Made by a program: the position numbers and the translations under genes. Under the pieces are notes generated by a model. That model was not told where the DNA came from. It did no database searches and was given only the letters and a program-made list of their open reading frames with translations. A stretch of DNA of 64,000 nt from Polaromonas sp. JS666 (lineage in GTDB: Bacteria; Pseudomonadota; Gammaproteobacteria; Burkholderiales; Burkholderiaceae_C): positions 4,278,001 to 4,342,000 of the forward strand of contig NC_007948.1 of assembly GCF_000013865.1 (NCBI RefSeq), written 5' to 3'. The stretch's first letter is position 1. Each line of letters starts with the position of its first letter. Shown one piece after another: positions 1 through 8,060 of the stretch.

Positions 1-34
1 GACCTCGCTCCATATGTAGTGCACGCTTAACTCA

Positions 35-170
35 AATGTTGTATTTGCTACATTTAAAATCAATGTAGCGCATACGGATTTCCGATGCAATGGTGTTTAC
101 GCATCACTTTTGAATTTATTTTAAAAATGTTGTGCTCACTACATTTAAATGTTGCATTCACTACATTAAC
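35..170. promoter_or_regulatory. Array of three AATGTTG-N6-CTACATT dyads upstream of fdxA
   Basis: Three copies of a dyad, AATGTTG, six variable bases, then CTACATT, lie at 35-58, 126-149 and 148-170. The last two are offset by 22 bp, about two helical turns. Further half sites (ATGTAG) occur near 15 and 62. The left and right halves are near inverted complements, as expected for a dimeric repressor. The region is AT-rich compared with its surroundings and precedes the ferredoxin gene; it may also serve a gene left of the window. The TetR protein encoded at 1583 is a candidate ligand, by inference only. Confidence 0.6.
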
Positions 171-233
171 GTGGCACATTGTTGCCATTGGACGGCCGCC
201 CGCCACCCTGGCCAACGCCATGAAGGAGCACCT

Positions 234-563
234 ATGACCCATGTAGTAACTGATGCATGCATCAAATGCAAATACACCGATTGCGTGGATGTCTGTCCGG
301 TGGACTGCTTCAGGGAAGGTCCCGACTTTCTGGTGATTGATCCGGACGAATGCATTGACTGCGCCGTCTGCATTCCGGAGTGTCCTGTCAATGCCATCTA
401 TGCGGACACGGACACACCCGGACAGTTCCAACCCTTTTTAGAACTTAACGAACGCCTGGCCAAGCTGTGGCCCACCCTCTCCAGGCGCACCGCGCCCCTG
501 CCGACGGCGGAGCAATGGAAAGACAAAACCGGTAAGCTGGCGAGCGTCAATCTCGATCGCTGA
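234..563 (+). CDS. fdxA: 7Fe ferredoxin (FdxA type)
   Basis: Predicted 109-residue soluble electron carrier with one [3Fe-4S] and one [4Fe-4S] cluster. By analogy with Azotobacter ferredoxin I, Cys9, Cys17 and Cys50 would hold the 3Fe cluster and Cys21, Cys40, Cys43 and Cys46 the 4Fe cluster; all are present, in CVDVCPVDC and [12 protein letters not shown] contexts. The C-terminal extension of about 45 residues is usual for this type. The start at 234 is chosen because AAGGAG lies 5-10 bases upstream and the protein then begins MTHVVTDAC, as in the family; the frame is open further upstream. It lies 34 bp before fpr, its likely reductase partner. Confidence 0.93.
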   Translation: MTHVVTDACIKCKYTDCVDVCPVDCFREGPDFLVIDPDECIDCAVCIPECPVNAIYADTDTPGQFQPFLELNERLAKLWPTLSRRTAPLPTAEQWKDKTGKLASVNLDR

Positions 564-597
564 AAACTTCAACCCAACCACCCAGTAGTCCATCACC

Positions 598-1371
598 ATG
601 AGCGCATTTAACGAAGAAACCGTCCTGTCCGTCCACCATTGGACCGACAAGCTGTTTACCTTCACCACCACCCGCGATAAATCCTTGCGCTTCAGCAACG
701 GCCACTTCACGATGATAGGCCTGCGGGTCAACGACAAGCCGCTGCTGCGTGCTTACAGCATCGTGAGCCCGAACCACGAGGAGCATCTTGAGTTTCTCAG
801 CATCAAGGTGGCCGAAGGCCCCTTGACATCGCGGCTTCAGCATATCAAGGTCGGCGACGCTATCATCGTGGGCCGCAAACCTACCGGCACGCTGGTCATT
901 GACTATCTGCTTCCGGGCAAGCGGCTGTATCTGCTCTCAACCGGAACCGGCCTGGCCCCCTTCATGAGCATCATCCGCGACCCGGCGACCTACGAACAGT
1001 TCGAGCAGATTGTTCTTGTGCATGGCGTGCGCCAGGCCGACGAGCTGGCGTACCACGACCTGGTCGTTGAGCACTTGCCGCAGCACGAATTTCTCGGGGA
1101 TCTGGTGTCCCAGCAGCTTCTTTACTACCCCACCGTGACGCGGGAAGCCTACCGGAACATGGGCCGTGTCACCGACTTGATAGAAAGCGGCAAGATGCTT
1201 GCCGACCTGAAACTGCCGGCGCTGGATCCGGCGCATGACCGCGTCATGATTTGCGGCAGTCCGGGCATGCTCAGGGACCTGAAACACATGCTGGAGAAAA
1301 ACGGCTTCCACGAGGGCAACACCTCCAGGCCCGGCGACTTTGTCATTGAGCGCGCTTTTGCCGAGCAATGA
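598..1371 (+). CDS. fpr: Ferredoxin--NADP(+) reductase
   Basis: Predicted 257-residue flavoprotein exchanging electrons between NADPH and ferredoxin. The FAD-binding RAYS motif is at residues 51-54, the pyrophosphate-binding GTGLAPF at 116-122 and the CGSP motif at 219-222. Length and ending match bacterial subclass-I Fpr enzymes. It follows fdxA in the same direction, so the pair probably forms one transcript supplying reduced ferredoxin, as for FdI/FPR in Azotobacter. A mosaic repeat begins 8 nt after the stop codon. The electron acceptor served by the pair is not evident from the window. Confidence 0.92.
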   Translation: MSAFNEETVLSVHHWTDKLFTFTTTRDKSLRFSNGHFTMIGLRVNDKPLLRAYSIVSPNHEEHLEFLSIKVAEGPLTSRLQHIKVGDAIIVGRKPTGTLVIDYLLPGKRLYLLSTGTGLAPFMSIIRDPATYEQFEQIVLVHGVRQADELAYHDLVVEHLPQHEFLGDLVSQQLLYYPTVTREAYRNMGRVTDLIESGKMLADLKLPALDPAHDRVMICGSPGMLRDLKHMLEKNGFHEGNTSRPGDFVIERAFAEQ

Positions 1372-1379
1372 AGAATATA

Positions 1380-1539
1380 GCCCCCACGCTTCTCGCTTCG
1401 CGTAGTACGCGAGGCCTTGCAGGCCGCGGCTTGCGAGACGCTTCGCCTCTGTCGCCTGTCCAAACCTGCTCAAGCAGGTTTGGAGCCGCAGGCTCCAGCC
1501 CCTCGGGGGCTGTGCTTGCTTGGGGCGGCCCTGCGGAAA
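1380..1539 (+). repeat. Mosaic intergenic repeat, copy 1
   Basis: GC-rich element beginning GCCCCCACGCTT 8 nt after the fpr stop. It contains GAGGCCTTGCAGGCC and AAACCTGCTCAAGCAGG palindromes, a GGAGCCGCAGGCTCC palindrome and a closing CTTGGGGCGGCCC. The copy at 7867-8018 has nearly the same order of modules. It can fold into several stable hairpins and encodes no protein. Confidence 0.8.
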
Positions 1540-1582
1540 ATTTTCTCCTGACAAAAAGTAAATCGCTACCGGGAGTTCACGC

Positions 1583-2290
1583 ATGACAGTGAAGGCAGCC
1601 ATCACGGCCAAGACCGCCAAACCTCGTTCATCGGCCTCCCGGCGCGCGCCGGCCAAGCGGCCCGGCGTGCGCGAGCAGGCGGCGCAAACCACGCGCGACA
1701 ACATCCTGCGCGCGGCCACCAAGGTCTTCGCCCGTTACGGCTACGAGGGTGGCAGCGTGGAGAAAATCTCCCAATCGGCCAAATCGTTCGACCGGATGAT
1801 TTACTACTACTTCGGCAGCAAGGAAGGCTTGTTCATCGAGGTACTGGAAGACATGTACCGTCGGATGAACGATGCGGAGCTGGAGCTGACGCTGGACATC
1901 GAACAGCCGGTGGAGTCCCTCAAGGAGATCATTCGCTTCGTGGTTTCTTATTACAACAAGAATCCTGAATTCATCACGCTGCTCAATACGGAAAACCTGC
2001 ATCGAGGCAAACATATCGCGAAGTCGATGCGCGCCAGGGAATATTCGTCTCCGGCCATAGCGATCATCAGCCAGCTGCTGGAAAGCGGTGTTCGCAAAGG
2101 CGTGTTCCGCGCCGATATTTCCGCGCGCAATGTCTACTTGCTGATAGCGGCGACCGGTTATTTCTACGTCTCCAACCGCCACACCCTGTCGGCCTTTCTG
2201 GGGGAAGACCTGCAGGCACCCGAGGCCCTGGCCCAATGGCAGGCCTTCATCACCAGTACCGTGCTGCGCACTGTCATGCGGAATCCTTGA
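1583..2290 (+). CDS. TetR/AcrR family transcriptional regulator
   Basis: Predicted 235-residue DNA-binding regulator. A lysine/arginine/alanine-rich tail of about 35 residues precedes a TetR-type helix-turn-helix at roughly 38-85 (TTRDNILRAATKVFARYGYEG ... MIYYYFGSKEGLF spans the recognition helix region). The C-terminal half is the usual all-helical ligand-binding and dimerisation domain. The start may lie slightly downstream because the first 30 residues are low complexity. It lies between the fdxA-fpr pair and an enamidase-like gene, so it may control either or both. Its ligand is unknown. Confidence 0.88.
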   Translation: MTVKAAITAKTAKPRSSASRRAPAKRPGVREQAAQTTRDNILRAATKVFARYGYEGGSVEKISQSAKSFDRMIYYYFGSKEGLFIEVLEDMYRRMNDAELELTLDIEQPVESLKEIIRFVVSYYNKNPEFITLLNTENLHRGKHIAKSMRAREYSSPAIAIISQLLESGVRKGVFRADISARNVYLLIAATGYFYVSNRHTLSAFLGEDLQAPEALAQWQAFITSTVLRTVMRNP

Positions 2291-2357
2291 TTTGCGCACG
2301 CCGACACGCATGAGCATGCCGGCGATATCACCACACCATCTCTTCAAAGGACTGTCC

Positions 2358-3563
2358 ATGGCAGAAGCAGCATCGACCGGCAAATCAGGAAAAGTCGTCA
2401 TCAGGAATATCGGCTTGCTGCTGTCCGGAGACATCGACAAACCCATCCTGGATGCGGACACCATTGTCGTGAACGATGGCCTGATCGTGGCTGTCGGCAA
2501 GGCCAAGGACTGCGACATCGCGCATGCGCAGACCGTTATTGACGCGCACCAGACCTGCGTCTGTCCGGGTTTGATAGACAGCCATGTCCATCCGGTATTT
2601 GGTGACTGGACGCCACGGCAAAACCAGATTGGCTGGATCGACTCCACCATGCACGGCGGCGTCACCACGATGATCTCGGCCGGAGAAGTTCATCTTCCCG
2701 GGCGGCCCAAGGACATTGTTGGCCTCAAAGCGCTGGCCATTACGGCGCAGCGCGCGTTTGACAATTTTCGCCCCGGTGGCGTCAAGGTTCTTGCCGGCGC
2801 ACCCATCATCGAAAAAGGCATGACCGAGCAGGATTTCAAGGATTTGGCCGAGGCCGGCGTCACGCTGCTTGGCGAGGTCGGCCTGGGTTCCGTCAAGGCG
2901 GGCTACGAGGCCAAGGAAATGGTGGGCTGGGCGCGCAAGTACGGCATCCAGAGCACCATCCATACAGGCGGCCCCTCCATTCCCGGCTCCGGCCTGATTG
3001 ACAAGGATGTGGTGCTTGAAGCCGATGCCGACGTCATTGGCCACATCAACGGCGGGCACACGGCATTATCGGAGGCGCATGTCTGCGAGCTGTGCGAAAG
3101 GTCCTCTCGCGCCATCGAGATTGTCCACAACGGCAATGAAAAAGTGGCGATCGCGGCCGCTCAAGCCGCGCTGCAGCTCAAATGTCCGCACCGTGTCATT
3201 CTGGGCACCGATGGCCCGGCCGGATCAGGCGTGCAACCCCTGGGCATGTTGCGGCTCATCGCCCTGCTCTCAAGCCTGGGAAACATTCCGGCCGAATTGG
3301 CGCTCTGTTTTGCCACCGGCAATACCGCGCGCATTCGCAATCTCAATTGCGGGCTGATCGAAGTCGGTCGCGCCGCTGACTTCGTGTTCATGGACAAGGC
3401 CCAGCATTCTGCCGGGCTTGACCTCCTGGACAGCATTCAATGCGGTGACATTCCGGGGGTGGGCATGGTGATGATTGACGGCATGGTGCGCTGCGGCCGC
3501 AGCCGGAACACCCCGCCGGCCACACAAATCCCCGGTGTTCAACACCACACCGTTCCCGCCTGA
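2358..3563 (+). CDS. Enamidase-like metal-dependent amidohydrolase
   Basis: Predicted 401-residue cytoplasmic amidohydrolase-superfamily enzyme. After an N-terminal beta-sandwich piece it has GLIDSHVHP with metal-binding His76 and His78, then a GGVTTMISAGE segment followed by HLPGRP, LGEVGLG, HTGG, HINGGHT and the late GTDGPAGSG aspartate. The HGGVTTMISAG...GRP stretch is what I remember of enamidase from nicotinate fermentation, which opens a cyclic enamide. The start at 2358 follows AAAGGA by 6 nt and gives MAEAAS; the frame is open 66 bases further up. No other nicotinate gene is nearby, so the substrate is open; it may be another cyclic amide or imide. Confidence 0.8.
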   Translation: MAEAASTGKSGKVVIRNIGLLLSGDIDKPILDADTIVVNDGLIVAVGKAKDCDIAHAQTVIDAHQTCVCPGLIDSHVHPVFGDWTPRQNQIGWIDSTMHGGVTTMISAGEVHLPGRPKDIVGLKALAITAQRAFDNFRPGGVKVLAGAPIIEKGMTEQDFKDLAEAGVTLLGEVGLGSVKAGYEAKEMVGWARKYGIQSTIHTGGPSIPGSGLIDKDVVLEADADVIGHINGGHTALSEAHVCELCERSSRAIEIVHNGNEKVAIAAAQAALQLKCPHRVILGTDGPAGSGVQPLGMLRLIALLSSLGNIPAELALCFATGNTARIRNLNCGLIEVGRAADFVFMDKAQHSAGLDLLDSIQCGDIPGVGMVMIDGMVRCGRSRNTPPATQIPGVQHHTVPA

Positions 3564-4107
3564 CGCCGTTCAACGGGTGGAATCCGGGAGCGCATGGCCA
3601 TCGGGGCTGACCGCGGCATACTGTCGCCCTGCCGCTGGCCAGTTGCGCCAGCCAACTCAAAGGGGCCGGGAAGCATGTTCAGGCGCTGAAAGACAGCAAA
3701 GTCATTGTGGCGATTAACAAGCCCCGAAGCACCGATTTTCGGCATGACTGATTGCGGCCTGGAGGCTGCCCTGTTTTCTGCCGTACCTGGCCCCACGAAC
3801 GCGCTGTAGAACGCTGTAGAAGCTCGCAGGCACGGTGACCTGCGAGGCACTGGCCTCGTGCTGAAAACATGTGCCATCTCAGACAGATGCGGCCGGCCCC
3901 CCTTGCCCACGAACCGCGCATTACATCCTGTTTCAGAGCCGCACATAAATGGTGCAATCTTTACCCGCGCTTAACTGTCCAACCTTTTACTCGCGCGTTG
4001 TGATAGTGAGGGTCGTGCCTGCAAGCCCGCCAGGGGCGATACACGGTACCCATGCCACGAGCGGGTTTCCCCGTCGCGGCCATCACGACAGGAAGAGAGT
4101 GCGCAAC
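3564..4107. other. Gene-free stretch with an etfA remnant and DUF6600 leader
   Basis: No intact gene is seen here. The first part carries a decayed 3' piece of etfA, annotated separately. After it is a short direct repeat, GAACGCTGTAGAA, near 3805-3820, then the leader of the following large gene with GGAAGAGAG as ribosome-binding site at 4091. Nothing else is recognisable. Confidence 0.6.
3653..3809 (+). pseudogene. etfA: Decayed 3' end of electron transfer flavoprotein alpha subunit gene
   Basis: Reading from 3653 gives LKGAGKHVQALKDS followed by KVIVAINKP. After a shift of frame at about 3719-3725 the text continues EAPIFGMTDCGLEAALF, then SAVPGP. This matches the C-terminal part of EtfA, where the family has GAIQHLAGMKDS, KVIVAINKDPEAPIF and YGLEADLF then AVPEL. 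Loss of two bases (GA of a GAC codon) would explain the break. The upstream two-thirds of the gene is absent and the last residues run on to a stop at 3807. No etfB is adjacent. This is a remnant, not a functional gene. Confidence 0.72.
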
Positions 4108-6636
4108 ATGACACCATTTCCGGCTTTTTTACCAGGCCTGCGGCTCCAGCTTTCCCGCGCTTGCCGGAGGTTTCCGGCGCTTGTCGCGGCCGGGCTGCTG
4201 GCCATGCTGCAGGCCACAGCCTGGGCGCAGGCGCCCGGCTCATACATCGATCCGCCCGGCCGCGTGGCCCGGCTCAATCTGATGGAGGGTGCCGTGAGTT
4301 TTTCACCGGCCGACATCGCCGCTTCCCAGGACGCCAGCGCCTGGACGCCCGCCACGATGAACCGGCCGCTGACGCGTGGTGACCGCTTGTGGACGGGCCC
4401 GCGTGCGCGCGCCGAACTGCATATCGGTTCGACCGCCGTACGCATGAACGAGCAGACCAGCCTGGACTTCCTGGCGCTGGACGACGACGTGGTCCAGTTG
4501 CGCCTGGCCCAGGGCACCCTGAGGCTGCGCGTGCGCACCCTGTTTGAGGGCCAGCGCCTGGAGGTCAATACACCCAATGTGGCCTTCGTGATTTCGCAGC
4601 CGGGCGACTACCGGCTGGACGCCAACCTGGCCACCGACACCACACGCGTGGTGGTGCAGTCCGGCGGCGGCACCGTCTACGGCGACAGCGGCCTGCCTGT
4701 CACGCTGGCCAGCCAGCAGCAGGCCAGCTTCACCGGCACGCAGCTGACGCCCGGGGCACCGGGCTCCACCGTGCTCGACAGCTTTGACCTCTGGGCTCTG
4801 GAGCGTGACCGGCTTGAAGACCAGTCGGTATCGGCGCGCTATGTGCCCCGCGAAGTCACCGGCTACCAGCAGCTCGACCTGTATGGCGACTGGAGCCAGG
4901 ACCCGACTTACGGTGCTGTCTGGCTGCCCCGCGTCGTGCCAGTGCACTGGGCGCCGTACCGCATGGGCTACTGGAGCTGGATAGCGCCCTGGGGCTGGAC
5001 CTGGATTGACGACGCCCCCTGGGGATTTGCACCGTGTCACTATGGCCGCTGGGCGCTGATCGGTCAGCGCTGGGCCTGGGTGCCGGGCCGGCTGACAGCG
5101 CGCCCGGTGTACGCACCCGCACTGGTCGTCTTTGTGGGCGGCAGCAGCGGCGGTGTGAACTGGAGTATCTCCATCGGCTCGGGCGGGACGCTACAGCCCG
5201 CTCTAGGCTGGTTTCCGCTGGCCCCGGGCGAGGCATTCAGGCCGATTTACCGGGTGAGCCCGCGCTACGTGACGCAGGTGAACCAGAACATCGTGGTCAA
5301 CACCACAGTCAACGTAACCAACATCTACCGCTACCAGCGCCAGCCCGCTGCCGTGACGGTGGTGAGTGCTGATGACTTTTCCCGCGGTCGGCCCGTGCGC
5401 GGCAACCCTGCGCTGAACCTGGCCGAGCTGAACCGGGCGCCGGTGGTGGTCGACCGCAGCGCAATACCCCAGCGCCCCGACGTGCAGCGGCCCCGGCTTG
5501 CCGCAGCGGCTGCGCTGCCGCCCGCGCCGGTGGTCACGCAGCCCGTGGTACGCGGCCGGGAAGAGCGCCGCGAGGAGCGCCGGGACGAACGCCGCGACGG
5601 CAGGGCACAGCCTGCCTTGCCGGCGGCACCGGCAACCCAGGGCTTGATCGGCGCGCAGCCGCCGGCACGACCCGGGCAGATCACCCCGCCCGCCTTGCAG
5701 GACCGCAGTACCGCCGACACAGAACAACGCGCCCGGCGCGAGCAGCAACAACTGCAACGTGACCAGGAACGCCAGCAGCGCGAAGCCGCACGGCCACAGG
5801 ATACGCAGCGCCGGCCAGGCGAAGAGTCACTGATTCAGCGCGCCCAGCGTGAACGGCAGCAGGGCGGCATGCCCGCTGCCAGCCCGGACGCACGGACCGC
5901 GGCAGAACGCAATGCCATCGACACGGAGCAACGCGCCCGGCGCGAGCAGCAGCAACAACAACTGCAACGTGAGCAGGAACGCCAGCAGCGCGAAGCGGCA
6001 CAGCAACAGGAGGCTCAGCGCCGGCAAAACGAAGAATCACTGATTCAGCGCGCTCAGCGTGAACGGGCCGCCGCAGCGGAACGCAGCGCCGTCGAACAGG
6101 CGCAGCGGGCACAACAGCAACTCCAGCGCGAGCAGGAGCGCCAGCAGCGCGAAGCGGCACAGCAACAGGAGGCGCAGCGCCGGCAAAACGAAGAGTCGCT
6201 GATTCAGCGCGCCCAGCGTGAACGGGCCGCAGCAGCAGAACGCAGCGCCATCGAACAGGCGCAGCGGGCACAACAGCAACTCCAGCGCGAGCAGGAGCGG
6301 CAACAACGGGAGCTGATCCGCCAGCAGGACCAGCAGCGCCGGCAAAACGAAGAGTTGCAGGGGCAACGCGCCCTGCGCGAGCAGGCGCAGCGGGCACAAG
6401 CAGCGCAAGCACAGGCACAGGCACAGGCACAGGCGCAGCAACGCGCACAGAGGGAGCAGCAACGCCAGGCCCACGAACTGCAGCAACAGCAACAGCAACA
6501 GCAACTGCAACAGCAGCAACTGCAGCAGCAGGAACAGCGCAAGGCCCAGCAACGGAAACAGGCACGTGAGGCGGACGCGGCCAACGCACCCGCCCCCCGG
6601 CCGGAGGGCTTGCCCGGCCGGTTCCGGGAACAGTAA
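4108..6636 (+). CDS. Exported DUF6600 / FecR-like protein with Q/R/E-rich repeat tail
   Basis: Predicted 842-residue exported protein. A long signal peptide ends near AWAQA (about residue 40). Residues 55-200 form a FecR-like beta domain (RLNLMEGAVSF ... TRGDRLWTGPRARAELH). Residues about 255-330 show the aromatic-rich DUF6600 pattern, with repeated W, YG and GW spacing. From about residue 515 the chain is dominated by Q, R, E and A and should be coiled coil or disordered; it includes an almost exact 53-residue repeat. Start 4108 follows GGAAGAGAG. Function is unknown; a periplasmic or envelope role is inferred from the signal peptide. Confidence 0.8.
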   Translation: MTPFPAFLPGLRLQLSRACRRFPALVAAGLLAMLQATAWAQAPGSYIDPPGRVARLNLMEGAVSFSPADIAASQDASAWTPATMNRPLTRGDRLWTGPRARAELHIGSTAVRMNEQTSLDFLALDDDVVQLRLAQGTLRLRVRTLFEGQRLEVNTPNVAFVISQPGDYRLDANLATDTTRVVVQSGGGTVYGDSGLPVTLASQQQASFTGTQLTPGAPGSTVLDSFDLWALERDRLEDQSVSARYVPREVTGYQQLDLYGDWSQDPTYGAVWLPRVVPVHWAPYRMGYWSWIAPWGWTWIDDAPWGFAPCHYGRWALIGQRWAWVPGRLTARPVYAPALVVFVGGSSGGVNWSISIGSGGTLQPALGWFPLAPGEAFRPIYRVSPRYVTQVNQNIVVNTTVNVTNIYRYQRQPAAVTVVSADDFSRGRPVRGNPALNLAELNRAPVVVDRSAIPQRPDVQRPRLAAAAALPPAPVVTQPVVRGREERREERRDERRDGRAQPALPAAPATQGLIGAQPPARPGQITPPALQDRSTADTEQRARREQQQLQRDQERQQREAARPQDTQRRPGEESLIQRAQRERQQGGMPAASPDARTAAERNAIDTEQRARREQQQQQLQREQERQQREAAQQQEAQRRQNEESLIQRAQRERAAAAERSAVEQAQRAQQQLQREQERQQREAAQQQEAQRRQNEESLIQRAQRERAAAAERSAIEQAQRAQQQLQREQERQQRELIRQQDQQRRQNEELQGQRALREQAQRAQAAQAQAQAQAQAQQRAQREQQRQAHELQQQQQQQQLQQQQLQQQEQRKAQQRKQAREADAANAPAPRPEGLPGRFREQ
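5971..6345 (+). repeat. 159-bp tandem coding repeats
   Basis: Units start at 5971, 6130 and 6289, each beginning GAGCAGGA and spaced exactly 159 bp (53 codons). The first two are complete and nearly identical; the third diverges after about 50 bases. A weaker related unit lies upstream near 5750. Within the units CAG, GAG and CGC codons dominate. Copy number is likely to vary between strains. Confidence 0.85.
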
Positions 6637-7053
6637 CCCACCGGCCTCATGATTCGTCACGGCCCTGGATTGCTCCAGCGTTAACAGCATCAAGCGGTCC
6701 TGCCCACCGGACCCGGGCCGCTTCCGGTTCAGGATTTTGAGCACGATGCCGCCCATGACGCCTTCGCCCGCGTCTGGATCTGGAAGCGGCCGACCCCGGC
6801 AGGAGGCGGCAGGTGAAGGCAGTGAAGGCGTCTGGTTCTGGACGGCCGGCGGGTCACTGGAGAAATTTGCGTGACGCACCATCCCACCGGACAGATTCAC
6901 TCGCCTTCACCGGCAGCGAAACCCGGGTTGCCCATCACGCAAAACTACCTAAGGGTTTTACCCGGTATCGCCGCCGCAACCGGATAGCTAGTATGACCAA
7001 CTGTCTTTCATCGGACCCCGGTTTGTGCCCGCCTGGCCGGCCACACCGACTCC
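6637..7053. other. Intergenic region upstream of the ABC transporter genes
   Basis: No coding potential is seen in this 417-bp gap. The only clear structure is the small dyad GGGTTTTACCC at 6953-6963, within CTACCTAAGGGTTTTACCCG, followed by AGCTAGTATGACC near 6986. This could be an activator site and promoter for the transporter operon, but I cannot assign a regulator. Confidence 0.4.
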
Positions 7054-7860
7054 ATGAGTTCACCCCATCACCTGCCGGAGAGCAATTTGTCAGTGGAGTT
7101 CATTCTTGAAACGCGAGGGTTGACCAAGGAATTCAAGGGATTCGTTGCCGTCAACAACGTGGACCTGAAAGTCCAGCGCGGGCATATTCACGCGCTGATC
7201 GGACCCAACGGCGCCGGCAAGACCACCTTTTTCAACCTGCTGACCAAATTCCTGCACCCCACCTCCGGCACCATCACCTACAACGGCACCGACATCACAC
7301 ACGAGCAGCCGGCGCAAACCGCGCGGCGCGGCATTGTGCGCTCCTTCCAGATTTCGGCCGTGTTTCCCCACATGACGGTGCTGGAAAACGTGCGGGCAGC
7401 GCTGCAGCGCAACCTCGGCACCTCGTTTCATTTCTGGAAAGCCGAGAGCACCCTGTTCCACCTGCACGAGCGTGCCCGGGAGTTGCTGGCCGAAGTCGAC
7501 CTGAGCGGCTTTGCCGATGAACTGACCGTGAACCTGCCTTATGGCCGCAAACGTGCGCTGGAGCTGGCCACCACGCTGGCGCTCGAACCCGATCTGATGC
7601 TGCTGGACGAGCCTACCCAGGGCATGGGCCATGAAGACGTGGACCGCGTCACGCAGCTGATCAAAAAGGTTTCCGCCGGCCGCACCATCCTGATGGTCGA
7701 GCACAACATGAATGTGGTGTCGTCGATCGCCGACCGCATCACGGTGCTGCAGCGCGGCGCCATCATTGCCGACGGCCCCTATGCCGAGGTTTCGGCCAAC
7801 CCGCTGGTGATTGAAGCCTACATGGGCACGGCCGATACTGCACTGCAGGGAGCGCATTAG
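7054..7860 (+). CDS. Branched-chain amino acid-type ABC transporter, ATP-binding protein (LivG-like)
   Basis: Predicted 268-residue ATPase of a HAAT-family importer. Walker A GPNGAGKTT is intact; Walker B is LMLLDEPTQGM. As is usual in LivG proteins the signature is divergent (LPYGRKRALELA in place of LSGG). Residues 1-14 may not belong, because a GTG at 7093 is an alternative start. It is first of five transporter genes in one direction: LivG-like, LivF-like, binding protein, LivH-like, LivM-like. A mosaic repeat starts 6 nt after the stop. The solute is not evident; amino acids, urea/amides and aromatic acids are all precedents in this family. Confidence 0.9.
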   Translation: MSSPHHLPESNLSVEFILETRGLTKEFKGFVAVNNVDLKVQRGHIHALIGPNGAGKTTFFNLLTKFLHPTSGTITYNGTDITHEQPAQTARRGIVRSFQISAVFPHMTVLENVRAALQRNLGTSFHFWKAESTLFHLHERARELLAEVDLSGFADELTVNLPYGRKRALELATTLALEPDLMLLDEPTQGMGHEDVDRVTQLIKKVSAGRTILMVEHNMNVVSSIADRITVLQRGAIIADGPYAEVSANPLVIEAYMGTADTALQGAH

Positions 7861-7866
7861 ATGTTG

Positions 7867-8018
7867 GCCCCCACGCTTTTCACTTCGTGTAATACGCGAG
7901 GCCTTGCAGGCCGCGGCTCGCGGGACGCTTCGCCTCTGTCGCCTGTCCAAACCTGCTCAAGCAGGCTTGGAGCCGCAGGCTCCAGCCCCTCGGGGGCTGA
8001 ACTTGCTCGGGGCGGCTC
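7867..8018 (+). repeat. Mosaic intergenic repeat, copy 2
   Basis: The element begins GCCCCCACGC 6 nt after the stop of the upstream ATPase gene and ends shortly before the ribosome-binding region of the next. Its modules follow the same order as copy 1 at 1380. Lying between two genes of one operon, it should be present in the mRNA and could fold there. Confidence 0.8.
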
Positions 8019-8060
8019 TTCGCTGCGATCGTTGACCCCTTCAGCACGCCGGAGTCCTGC

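Noticed and set aside
3564..3652. Further upstream part of etfA
   Set aside because: Text before 3653 does not translate into recognisable EtfA in any frame, so the remnant is limited to the 3' part.
6037..6900. Minus-strand leucine-rich frame over the DUF6600 repeats
   Set aside because: CAG-rich repeats read in reverse give CTG leucine runs; a low-complexity artefact, not a membrane protein.
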